DNA of 64,000 bases from Betaproteobacteria bacterium (lineage in GTDB: Bacteria > Pseudomonadota > Gammaproteobacteria > Burkholderiales > Usitatibacteraceae). Position 1 is the first letter of the stretch; the number at the start of each line of letters is the position of its first letter. The position numbers and the translations under genes were made by a program. The DNA is taken from positions 349,378-413,377 of the forward strand of contig JADKJR010000004.1 in NCBI GenBank assembly GCA_016720925.1, given 5' to 3'. Below are positions 56,719-64,000 of this stretch, one piece after another. A model generated the notes under the pieces. That model was not told the DNA's origin and searched no databases. It saw only the letters and a program-made list of their open reading frames with translations.

Positions 56719-58335
56719 TCACATCCTGAATATGCCGTAGTCGGTCTTCTCGATCGGTGCGTTCATCGCCGCAGACAAGGCGAGTCCCAGCACCATGCGT
56801 GTATCTTTCGGGTCGATCACGCCATCGTCCCAAAGGCGCGCGGTGGCGTAATACGGATTGCCCTGGTCCTCGTACTGCTTGCGGATCGGCGCCTTGAATG
56901 TTTCTTCCTCCTCGGCGCTCCACTTGCCGCCCTTCAATTCAATGCCGTCGCGCTTGACCGTCGCCAGCACCGATGCCGCCTGCTCCCCACCCATCACCGA
57001 GATGCGCGCGTTCGGCCACATCCACAGGAAGCGCGGGTTGAAGGCGCGGCCGCACATGCCGTAGTTGCCGGCGCCGAAGCTGCCGCCGATCACGACCGTG
57101 AATTTGGGTACTTTGGCGCAGGACACGGCGGTCACCATCTTCGCGCCATCCTTGGCGATGCCGCCGGTTTCATACTTTTTTCCGACCATGAAGCCGGTGA
57201 TGTTTTGCAGGAAAATCAGCGGAATGCCGCGCTGGTTGCAGAGTTCGATGAAATGCGCGCCTTTCAATGCCGACTCCGAAAACAGAATGCCGTTGTTGGC
57301 GATGATGCCGACCGGGAATCCGCAGATGTGTGCGAAGCCGGTAACCAGCGTCGTGCCGTACAGTGCCTTGAACTCGTGGAAATCGGAATCATCGACGATG
57401 CGCGCGATGACTTCGCGAATGTCGAAAGGGTGGCGGGTGTCCTTGGGAATCACGCCATAGAGTTCGTCCGCGGCGTAACGTGGTTCGACAACAGGCTGGG
57501 TGACCACCGGCAACTGCTTCTTGCGATTCATGTGGCGCACGATTTCGCGGGCGATACCCAGCGCGTGCTTGTCGTTCTCGGCGAGGTGATCGGTGACGCC
57601 CGAGGTGCGTGAATGCACGTCGCCGCCGCCCAGTTCTTCCGCCGTGACGACTTCACCTGTCGCGGCTTTGACCAGCGGCGGGCCGCCGAGGAAAATTGTG
57701 CCCTGGTTCTTGACGATGATGGACTCATCGCACATGGCCGGCACATACGCGCCACCCGCCGTGCACGATCCCATCACGCATGCGACTTGTGGAATGCCCT
57801 TCGCAGAGAGGTTGGCCTGGTTGTAGAAGATTCGACCGAAGTGTTCCTTGTCCGGAAAGACTTCATCCTGCAGCGGAAGGAACGCGCCACCCGAATCCAC
57901 CAGATAAACGCAGGGGAGGTTGTTCTGCAACGCAATTTCCTGCGCACGCAAATGTTTCTTTACCGTGACCGGATAGTACGTGCCGCCCTTGACGGTGGCG
58001 TCGTTGGCGACGATCACGCATTCGGTGCCTTCGATGCGGCCGATGCCGGTAATCACGCCGGCAGCCGGGGCGTCGTGGCCGTCCTTGCCGTACATGCCCC
58101 ATGCGGCGAGTGGAGAGAACTCCAGGAATGGTGAGCCGGAATCGAGCAGCGCTTTCACACGGTCGCGCGGCAGCAGCTTGCCACGCGCGGCGTGTTTGGC
58201 ATTGGCATCCTTGCCGCCGCCTTCGGCCACCTTCGCCGTGTGGGCGTGCAGCTCCGCGACGACCGCGCGCATTTGCTCGGCATTCGCCGCGAAACTCGGT
58301 GAGGACGTATCGAGTCGGGATTTTATTGTCGGCAT
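56719..58335 (-). CDS. liuB: Methylcrotonyl-CoA carboxylase carboxyltransferase beta subunit
   Basis: 538 residues, the usual length of the beta subunit. Crotonase-like carboxyltransferase motifs include CVYLVDSGGAFLPLQDEVFP, MGSCTAGGAYVPAMCDESII, TGFMVGKKYETGGIAKDGAK and GGSFGAGNYGMCGRAFNPRF. Together with LiuD it forms the biotin-dependent carboxylase of leucine breakdown. It is followed with a two-base gap by liuC, so translation is coupled. Also called mccB. Confidence 0.95.
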   Translation of the reverse strand: MPTIKSRLDTSSPSFAANAEQMRAVVAELHAHTAKVAEGGGKDANAKHAARGKLLPRDRVKALLDSGSPFLEFSPLAAWGMYGKDGHDAPAAGVITGIGRIEGTECVIVANDATVKGGTYYPVTVKKHLRAQEIALQNNLPCVYLVDSGGAFLPLQDEVFPDKEHFGRIFYNQANLSAKGIPQVACVMGSCTAGGAYVPAMCDESIIVKNQGTIFLGGPPLVKAATGEVVTAEELGGGDVHSRTSGVTDHLAENDKHALGIAREIVRHMNRKKQLPVVTQPVVEPRYAADELYGVIPKDTRHPFDIREVIARIVDDSDFHEFKALYGTTLVTGFAHICGFPVGIIANNGILFSESALKGAHFIELCNQRGIPLIFLQNITGFMVGKKYETGGIAKDGAKMVTAVSCAKVPKFTVVIGGSFGAGNYGMCGRAFNPRFLWMWPNARISVMGGEQAASVLATVKRDGIELKGGKWSAEEEETFKAPIRKQYEDQGNPYYATARLWDDGVIDPKDTRMVLGLALSAAMNAPIEKTDYGIFRM

Positions 58336-58367
58336 GAAGAGTTTTTTGTCTACAGAGGGTTATCGGC

Positions 58368-59522
58368 TCAGCCAGCAAGATTCCGCGCAATCAGCATCCG
58401 CTGGATCTCGCTGGTGCCTTCGTAAATTTGGGTGACGCGCGCGTCGCGGTAATAGCGCTCGACCGGATAATCCTCAAGGTACCCGTACCCGCCGTGAATC
58501 TGGATGGCTTTCGAGCACACCCATTCCGCGAGTTCCGAGGCGTAGAGTTTTGCCTGCGACGCCTCACTCAAACAGGGCAAGCCGGCCGATCGCATGCGCG
58601 CGGCGTGGTGGATAAGCAGCCTCGCGGCGTTGATGCGGGTATGCATGTCGGCCAACATGTTCGCGATCGACTGATGCTCGGCGATCTTCTTGCCGAATTG
58701 AATGCGGTCGTGGGCGTAGGCCACGGCCGCCTCCAGTGCAGCGCGCGCTATGCCCACGGATTGCGCGGCAATACCGATGCGGCCGGCTTCCAGGTTCGAC
58801 AGGGCAATGGCCAAGCCCTTGCCGCGCGGTCCGAGCAGGTGATCTTCGGGAATGGTGCAATTGTCGAATTGAATCGCGCAGGTGTCGACCGCGCGGATGC
58901 CGAGTTTGTTTTCCGGGCGCTGGACGTTGAAGCCCGGCGTGTTAGTGGGGACGATGAAGGCGGAGAGTCCTTTCTTGTCCAGTTCCGGATCGGTCACCGC
59001 AAAAACGATGGCGACGTGCGCGCGTTTGGCGCTGGTAATGAATTGCTTGGTACCATTCAGTACCCACTTGCCATCAATTAGTTTGGCGGTGGTTTTCAGA
59101 TTGTTGGCTTCCGAGCCTGCTTGTGGTTCGGTCAGACAAAAGCAGGAAATCTTTTTGCCGGTAGCAAGGTCGCGCAGGTACATTTCCTTTTGCGCATCGC
59201 TTCCCCAGGCGAGGATGGGACCGCAGCCCACCGAATTGTGCACGCTCATCATGGTCGCAGTGGACGCGTCGCCTGCGGCAATTTCCTCGATCGCCAGGGC
59301 AATCGCGGTGTAATCGGTAAACGTGCCGCCCCATTTTTCGGGCACGGCCATGCCCAGCAACCCCAGTTCGCCCAAATGCGCAACAACGCTGTCGGGAATC
59401 CACTTGTCTTTTTCCCATTGAGCGGCGTTGGGCGCGAGCTCGTTCTGCGCGAATTCGCGCGCCATATCGCGGATCATGCGTTGTTCGTCGGTGAGGAAAT
59501 CGCTGGGCGCTTTCATGAGCAT
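58368..59522 (-). CDS. Acyl-CoA dehydrogenase, short/branched-chain type
   Basis: 384 residues. FAD/substrate loop CFCLTEPQAGSEANNLKTTA, signature IQIHGGYGYLEDYPVERYYR and IYEGTSEIQRMLIAR, whose Glu is the usual catalytic base. The position of this Glu differs from the isovaleryl-CoA dehydrogenase at 62631, so the enzyme probably acts on butyryl-, isobutyryl- or 2-methylbutyryl-CoA; isobutyryl-CoA would fit the valine genes. Start MLMKAPSDFLTDEQR; a second ATG two codons on is equally possible. The long ORF extending to 59912 reads through the lipoprotein gene in another frame and is rejected. Confidence 0.92.
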   Translation of the reverse strand: MLMKAPSDFLTDEQRMIRDMAREFAQNELAPNAAQWEKDKWIPDSVVAHLGELGLLGMAVPEKWGGTFTDYTAIALAIEEIAAGDASTATMMSVHNSVGCGPILAWGSDAQKEMYLRDLATGKKISCFCLTEPQAGSEANNLKTTAKLIDGKWVLNGTKQFITSAKRAHVAIVFAVTDPELDKKGLSAFIVPTNTPGFNVQRPENKLGIRAVDTCAIQFDNCTIPEDHLLGPRGKGLAIALSNLEAGRIGIAAQSVGIARAALEAAVAYAHDRIQFGKKIAEHQSIANMLADMHTRINAARLLIHHAARMRSAGLPCLSEASQAKLYASELAEWVCSKAIQIHGGYGYLEDYPVERYYRDARVTQIYEGTSEIQRMLIARNLAG

Positions 59523-59545
59523 ATTTATCGCGGTTGGGATTTTCC

Positions 59546-59803
59546 CTACTTGGGATTGTCCATTTGCTTTAGCGCATCCTCGGTTTTCTTCGCGGCCTCG
59601 TCGCTGGCCGCTGCTGTGGCTTTTGCCTTGTCCAGCGCCTTGAATTGATCGCCGTAAACCGGATTGTCGCGCACGGCCTTGGTGGCGGCGTCTTTTTCCG
59701 CTTGCGTTTGTTCGGTGGTCTTGGCCGGCGCTTCGATTTTCTTGCCGCAGGCTGCAAACGTCATCGCGAGGATCAGTACCGCCAGAATTCGCATCGCTAC
59801 CAT
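59546..59803 (-). CDS. Small predicted lipoprotein
   Basis: 85 residues. MRILAVLILAMTFAACGKK is a lipoprotein signal with lipobox FAAC, so the mature protein would start at Cys. The rest is a helical, Lys/Ala/Glu-rich chain (KATAAASDEAAKKTEDALKQ). The ATG overlaps the SDR stop (ATGGTAG), and AGGAA five bases upstream supports that start. Function unknown; it may be a periplasmic coiled coil. Confidence 0.8.
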   Translation of the reverse strand: MVAMRILAVLILAMTFAACGKKIEAPAKTTEQTQAEKDAATKAVRDNPVYGDQFKALDKAKATAAASDEAAKKTEDALKQMDNPK

Positions 59804-60471
59804 GCCAGTTCCTTTCCGGTGTAATCGAAGAATTTGCCGTTTGCCTCGCCATTGACGCCGGCGATGACTTTGCGCATTCCCGCGATGCTGACCGCGGGTT
59901 CAATATCCGCATCGCTTCCGCCCATGTCGGTCTTGACCCAGCCGGGGTGCAGGCTGACGCAATTTACACCCTGTGGCCCCCATTCGAGCGAAGCAGTTTT
60001 TACCACCACGTTGAGGGCTGCCTTGCTCGCGCGGTAGGTCACGCGGGCCGCGCTGGTCTGCAATCCGATCGAACCCATTTGGCTCGAGATAAATGCGAAC
60101 GTACCTTTTGCCTTGGCCAAACGCGGCGCCACCAGGGGAATCGCGCGCAAGGCGCCGAGCACGTTGGTGTGGAATACCGCGTCGAACTCGGCTTCGGGGC
60201 AGGGGACGGCGCCGGTATTCCTCGGTCCAAGCACACCGGCGTTGTAGATGCAAACGTCGATGCTGGCACCGTTCAACGCTTTTGCCAGATTGCCGAAGCT
60301 GTTTTCATCATTCACATCCACGCGCAAAGCGGTCGCACCGACGCTCGCGAGCAACGCGTCCTGTTCGGGCGAGCGGCAGGTGCCGAGGGTCAACCAGCCG
60401 TCGGCGCGGTATTGGCGGACAAATTCAAGGCCGAGGCCGCGCGAGGCGCCGATGATCAGGATGGTTTTCAT
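59797..60471 (-). CDS. Short-chain dehydrogenase/reductase
   Basis: 224 residues, classical SDR: NAD(P)-binding GASRGLGLEFV at the N-terminus, NAGVLG, active-site Ser-Tyr-Lys with YRASK in TYRASKAALNVVVKT, and LHPGWVKTDMGG. The substrate is unknown. Its stop overlaps the start of the lipoprotein gene, so they are coupled. It lies 249 bases from the thiolase, a gap that holds palindrome copy 11. Confidence 0.9.
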   Translation of the reverse strand: MKTILIIGASRGLGLEFVRQYRADGWLTLGTCRSPEQDALLASVGATALRVDVNDENSFGNLAKALNGASIDVCIYNAGVLGPRNTGAVPCPEAEFDAVFHTNVLGALRAIPLVAPRLAKAKGTFAFISSQMGSIGLQTSAARVTYRASKAALNVVVKTASLEWGPQGVNCVSLHPGWVKTDMGGSDADIEPAVSIAGMRKVIAGVNGEANGKFFDYTGKELAW

Positions 60472-60650
60472 TCAGTCGTGGGAGTTTATGTTGGAGATCG
60501 TGAAGGACATGCGCGGTGTTGCCTATTCGGTGGGAACAACTCGACGGGCGCAATGGGAATGCCCTGAAACTTCCGTTCGCGCTGATTCCACACAGCCCTT
60601 CGATACCTCAGGGCGAACGGAAATCAAATTTCTAAAGTGACGTCCGATAA

Positions 60651-60714
60651 AACTCCAGCATTGGCGCGGCCTACAAGGCATAAATGCCTGAAGAAGCGCG
60701 CCAGTGCTAGGGTT
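60651..60714. repeat. Nested palindromic repeat, copy 11
   Basis: AACTCCAGCATTGGCGCGGC opposite GCGCGCCAGTGCTAGGGTT, with inner AGGCATAAATGCCT perfect. It lies between the thiolase stop (7 bases away) and the SDR gene, so it may end thiolase transcripts. It shows the family extends beyond the exported-protein array. Confidence 0.9.
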
Positions 60715-60720
60715 GTGCTT

Positions 60721-61899
60721 CTACATTAACTCCACTGCCAATGCGGTTGCTTCACCGCCACCAATACACAACGACGCAATGCCACGCTTGCCCCCGCGCG
60801 CTTTCAGAGCGTGCAGAAGGGTGACGATGAGCCGTGCGCCGGACGCGCCGATCGGGTGCCCGAGCGCACAGGCGCCGCCGTTCACATTCACCTTGGCGTG
60901 CGGCAAATTCAGGTCTTTCATCGCCGCCATCGTGACCACGGCAAAGGCTTCGTTGATCTCGTAAAGATCGACGTTATCCGGGCCCCAGCCGAGTTTCTTG
61001 TGCAGCTTGTCGATGGCGCCGACCGGTGCGGTGGTGAACCACTCGGGCTCATGCGCGTTCGATGCGTGGCCCATGATTCGCGCGAGCGGCTTGATGCCCT
61101 TGGCTTTGGCATCAGACTCTTTCATCAGGATCAGGATCGCGGCGCCGTCCGAAATGGACGACGAGCTGGCGGCCGTGACGGTGCCGTCCTTGTTGAAAGC
61201 GGGCTTCAATGAGGGGATCTTGTCCGGGCGGCATTGTCCCGGCGGCTCATCGGTATCGAGCACGACATCGCCCGCTTTGCCTTTGACGGTGACGCCTGCG
61301 ATCTCGGCTTTGAACGCACCGCTGGCGACTGCCGCCTGTGCGCGTTTCACACTCTCGGTCGCGAACGCATCCTGGTCGGCACGGGTGAAGCCGTACTTGG
61401 CGGCGGTGGCGTCGGCGAAGATGCCCATCGACTTGCCGTCGTAAGCGTTTTCGAGGCCATCAAAGGCCATGTGATCGAGCGCCTTGAAATGTCCGTAGCG
61501 ATATCCCTGGCGCGCTTTCGGTAGCATGTGCGGCGCGTTGGACATGCTCTCCATGCCGCCGGCAACGATGACATTCGCCGTTCCGGCGATGATCGCATCG
61601 GAGGCCATCATCACGGTCTTCATGCCGGAGCCGCAAACTTTGTTGACCGTCGAGCAGGCGGTCGTTTTAAGCAGGTCCGCGCCCAGCACAGCCTGGCGGG
61701 CCGGCGCCTGGCCGAGGGCCGCGGGCAATACGCAGCCGATGATCGCTTCGTTGATGTCTTCGAGCTTCAGTCCAGATTGCGCGAAGGCGGCTTTGATGGC
61801 GACCGACGCCAGTTGTGGCGAGGTGAGGGGCAACAATTGCCCGTTCATGCTACCGATGGGAGTGCGTTTTGCGGCGACAATAACAACAGAATCAGACAT
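60721..61899 (-). CDS. Acetyl-CoA C-acetyltransferase (thiolase)
   Basis: 392 residues, usual length. Nucleophilic Cys in NKVCGSGMKTVMMA, the His in GGACALGHPIGASGAR and the second Cys in SLCIGGGEATAL are all present. It cleaves or forms acetoacetyl-CoA; here it would process acetoacetate from HMG-CoA made in leucine degradation. A ribosome site GGAGAACACC precedes the ATG. It follows ccdB by 18 bases. Confidence 0.95.
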   Translation of the reverse strand: MSDSVVIVAAKRTPIGSMNGQLLPLTSPQLASVAIKAAFAQSGLKLEDINEAIIGCVLPAALGQAPARQAVLGADLLKTTACSTVNKVCGSGMKTVMMASDAIIAGTANVIVAGGMESMSNAPHMLPKARQGYRYGHFKALDHMAFDGLENAYDGKSMGIFADATAAKYGFTRADQDAFATESVKRAQAAVASGAFKAEIAGVTVKGKAGDVVLDTDEPPGQCRPDKIPSLKPAFNKDGTVTAASSSSISDGAAILILMKESDAKAKGIKPLARIMGHASNAHEPEWFTTAPVGAIDKLHKKLGWGPDNVDLYEINEAFAVVTMAAMKDLNLPHAKVNVNGGACALGHPIGASGARLIVTLLHALKARGGKRGIASLCIGGGEATALAVELM

Positions 61900-61917
61900 G
61901 GTGTTCTCCTTGATGAA

Positions 61918-62232
61918 TTAAACGCCACTGACGAGAATATCAATGGCACGGATGAGTGCAAAGCGGTGGCTTTCCAGTGAGGTGATTCGAGCGCCCAACG
62001 CCTGGTTTGGAACAGCGCCGCTTTCGTACATGAAGACTGTGAATGTTTTTCCTTCTACTTGCACTTCGGGCATCAGGCCATCGACGCGCTGCGCAATTGA
62101 CTTTGATATTTTAAGCGGCGCCACCCATCGCGAAGGAAGCTGATCGAGCAAATCGCTCTGCAACGCCACCACGTAGGGCGCGACCGTTCGGCCATTGGGA
62201 TTGGGGTTTCGATAAACGTCAAATTGGGCCAT
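61918..62232 (-). CDS. ccdB: CcdB-family toxin
   Basis: 104 residues. MAQFDVYRNPNPNGRTVAPY and VVALQSDLLDQLPSR match CcdB, the gyrase poison of F-type modules. The C-terminal end reads AIDILVSGV where F-plasmid CcdB ends in FWGI; the Trp needed for gyrase poisoning is replaced by Ser, so activity may be reduced or altered. It lies 12 bases after ccdA and 18 bases before the thiolase start. Confidence 0.9.
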   Translation of the reverse strand: MAQFDVYRNPNPNGRTVAPYVVALQSDLLDQLPSRWVAPLKISKSIAQRVDGLMPEVQVEGKTFTVFMYESGAVPNQALGARITSLESHRFALIRAIDILVSGV

Positions 62233-62244
62233 ATCTAATCCTGG

Positions 62245-62574
62245 CTAAAACATCCTGATGCCGTCGCTCCAAAGCCCGTGTTTTTCAAAATGGTCGTTGC
62301 ATGCCGCGAAAGCCGCTTTGTTTTCTTCCAGCCAACGCTTGCGCCGTTCTTCGGCGAGGCGCGCTTTCAGGCCTTCTTCAAGAGTTTGCGACAAATTTAC
62401 GCCGAGATCACGCGCCTGAGCGAGCAGGTCAATGTTGATCGAAACGTTGGTGGCGCGCTTCGGCGCGGAAACGTCATATGCGGCCTGCGTTTGCCTGGCA
62501 ACATGCGAGTTACTTTGCGCGGCAATTGGCAGGTTGGCGGGAGTGGTTGCAGAGATTCGGGCGGATTTGGCCAT
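62245..62574 (-). CDS. ccdA: CcdA-family antitoxin
   Basis: 109 residues. KRATNVSINIDLLAQARDLG (ribbon-helix-helix DNA-binding part) and the C-terminal toxin-binding tail WLEENKAAFAACNDHFEKHG with SDGIRMF are typical. The N-terminal ~40 residues are a low-complexity extension not usual in CcdA. The start MAKSARIS has GGGGAG ahead of it; an ATG at 62601 is less likely. The pair probably autoregulates its promoter in the 56-bp gap before the isovaleryl-CoA dehydrogenase stop. Confidence 0.9.
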   Translation of the reverse strand: MAKSARISATTPANLPIAAQSNSHVARQTQAAYDVSAPKRATNVSINIDLLAQARDLGVNLSQTLEEGLKARLAEERRKRWLEENKAAFAACNDHFEKHGLWSDGIRMF

Positions 62575-62630
62575 GGCGCTCCCCTTATCAGTCATGCACA
62601 CAGTCTATGCGCATTGCCCATGCGCGTCAA

Positions 62631-63797
62631 TCAGGCGCTTTCACCAAACAGCTCGCGGCCGATCAGCATGCGGCGGATTTCATTGGTGCCCGCGCCGATG
62701 TCGTAGAGCTTGGCATCGCGCAGCAGGCGGCCGGCGGGATATTGGTTAATGTACCCATTGCCACCGAGTGTCTGGATCGCTTCCAGCGCCACCCTGACGG
62801 CCGCCTCGGAGGCGTACAGAATGCAGGCCGCCGCATCTTTCCGCGCGGCGCGGCCGCGCCCGTGGTCGAGCATGGTCGCCACGCGATAGCTGTAGGCGCG
62901 CGATGACTGCAACGCAACATACATGTCGGCCACCTTGCCCTGCATCAGGCCGAAGGTGCCGATGGGCTGGCCGAACTGCTTGCGTTCATGTACATAAGGC
63001 AGCACCAGATCCATCGCCGCCTGCATGATGCCGATCGGCCCGCCGGAAAGTACCGTGCGTTCGGTATCAAGGCCGCGCATCAGCACGCGCGAGCCGGCGT
63101 TGAACTGGCCCAGTACGTTTTCTTCCGGAATCTCGCAGTCCTCAAACACCAGTTCGCAGGTATCCGAGCCGCGCATGCCGAGCTTGTCGAGTTTCTGCGC
63201 GGTGCTGAATCCCTTGAATCCTTTTTCGACAAGGAACGCCGTCATCGCCCGCGAGCCCTGGTCTTTCGGCGCGGTGCGCATGTAGACGATGAGCACATCG
63301 GCATGCGGGCCATTGGTGATCCACATCTTGTTGCCATTGGCGATATAGCGATCGCCCTTTTTTTCCGCACGGCAGGCCATCGAGCCAACCACATCGGAGC
63401 CGGCACCCGGCTCGGACATCGCCAGCGCGCCAACGAATTCTCCCGAGCAAAGCTTGGGCAGGTACTTGTTGCGCTGGGCTTCGCTGCCGTTGAGGTAGAG
63501 ATTGTTCACGCACAGGTTTGAGTGCGCCCCGTAGGCGAGCCCGACCGAGGCGGAGGCGCGCGAGACTTCTTCCATCGCGACTGTATGCGCAAGATAGCCG
63601 AGGCCGGTGCCGCCGTATTCCTCGGGAACCGAGACACCCAGCAAGCCATGCTCGCCCAGCTTCTTCCACATATCCATCGGGAATGCGTTGTCCCGGTCGA
63701 TCGCCTCGGCGCGCGGCGCCAGTTCAGCGTCGCACAGGCGCTTGACCGAATGGCGCAAGGCGTCGATGTCGTCATTGATGTGGGTATCAAAACTCAT
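62631..63797 (-). CDS. liuA: Isovaleryl-CoA dehydrogenase
   Basis: 388 residues. It oxidises isovaleryl-CoA to 3-methylcrotonyl-CoA in leucine degradation, with electrons going to ETF. The subtype is shown by two features: the usual YEGT base is replaced (YDIGAGTNEIRRML), and the catalytic Glu is in GLDTERTVLSGGPIGIM (Glu246), as in isovaleryl-CoA dehydrogenases. Also ALAMSEPGAGSDVVGSM and LGGNGYINQYPAGRLLRD. It heads the leucine set; the remaining 203 bases to the window end hold no gene that I can support. Confidence 0.95.
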   Translation of the reverse strand: MSFDTHINDDIDALRHSVKRLCDAELAPRAEAIDRDNAFPMDMWKKLGEHGLLGVSVPEEYGGTGLGYLAHTVAMEEVSRASASVGLAYGAHSNLCVNNLYLNGSEAQRNKYLPKLCSGEFVGALAMSEPGAGSDVVGSMACRAEKKGDRYIANGNKMWITNGPHADVLIVYMRTAPKDQGSRAMTAFLVEKGFKGFSTAQKLDKLGMRGSDTCELVFEDCEIPEENVLGQFNAGSRVLMRGLDTERTVLSGGPIGIMQAAMDLVLPYVHERKQFGQPIGTFGLMQGKVADMYVALQSSRAYSYRVATMLDHGRGRAARKDAAACILYASEAAVRVALEAIQTLGGNGYINQYPAGRLLRDAKLYDIGAGTNEIRRMLIGRELFGESA

Positions 63798-64000
63798 GTC
63801 TTCTCCGATTGCCTGTTGCGGCGAGGGCAGCTCTGGTTACCGATGGGGCTGCGGGAATGCGACATTATCGCGCGAAAGAGGCGACCGGGAAGAAGCGTGA
63901 TTGCTCGGGATTCCAACACAGGAGGAGACGGCAACTTCGCGTTATTCGTAAGTGACTACCGAATCAACGGCCGCTTTGGAGGAAGGTGACGGGCGGGTAA

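Overview
The window looks like chromosomal DNA from a GC-rich betaproteobacterium. This rests on gene content and style: Liv transporter, EtfBA, liu/mms catabolic genes, fused IcmF, and an ECF sigma factor with Ser/Thr kinases. The genus cannot be fixed from the sequence alone. No rRNA, tRNA, CRISPR array or intact insertion sequence was seen.

Left part (1-5.35 kb, + strand): the end of a branched-chain amino acid ABC transporter (livH partial, livM with a frameshift), then etfB-etfA and a large ~600-residue acyl-CoA dehydrogenase. Next comes a strange homopolymer-rich block (5480-5655) that reads as a degraded copy of the sequence just after it. An ECF sigma factor and two tandem membrane Ser/Thr kinases with almost identical kinase halves follow, then a small exported protein.

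Middle part (12.2-41.2 kb, all + strand): an array of large exported proteins built from shared modules. Three have a common N-terminal domain and a collagen-like stalk, followed by a seven-unit repeat or a tail-fibre-type head with an S74 chaperone. Five share a beta-sandwich plus dockerin-like module, joined to propellers, Ig/FN3-like or ZU5-like domains. Two of these five are ~2100-residue NHL/YD-repeat (Rhs-like) proteins whose domain order resembles animal teneurins. A nested palindrome of about 65 bp occurs in almost every gap of the array and recurs at two sites among the metabolic genes (11 copies in all, one of them only a left arm), so it is a dispersed repeat family and not part of the array. 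Several array genes carry frameshifts; whether these are sequencing errors or real decay is open.

Right part (41.4-64 kb, - strand): a membrane acyltransferase apparently inserted beside a fumarylacetoacetase-family gene, leaving a 107-bp duplicate. Then a valine catabolic set (HIBYL-CoA hydrolase, enoyl-CoA hydratase, mmsB, mmsA), fused isobutyryl-CoA mutase (icmF), a glycine-zipper envelope protein, and a leucine catabolic set (liuD, liuC, liuB, isovaleryl-CoA dehydrogenase, thiolase) with a CcdAB toxin-antitoxin pair embedded. Together with livHM and etfBA the metabolic genes describe uptake of branched-chain amino acids, their oxidation through acyl-CoA dehydrogenases that pass electrons to ETF, and conversion to central acyl-CoA intermediates.
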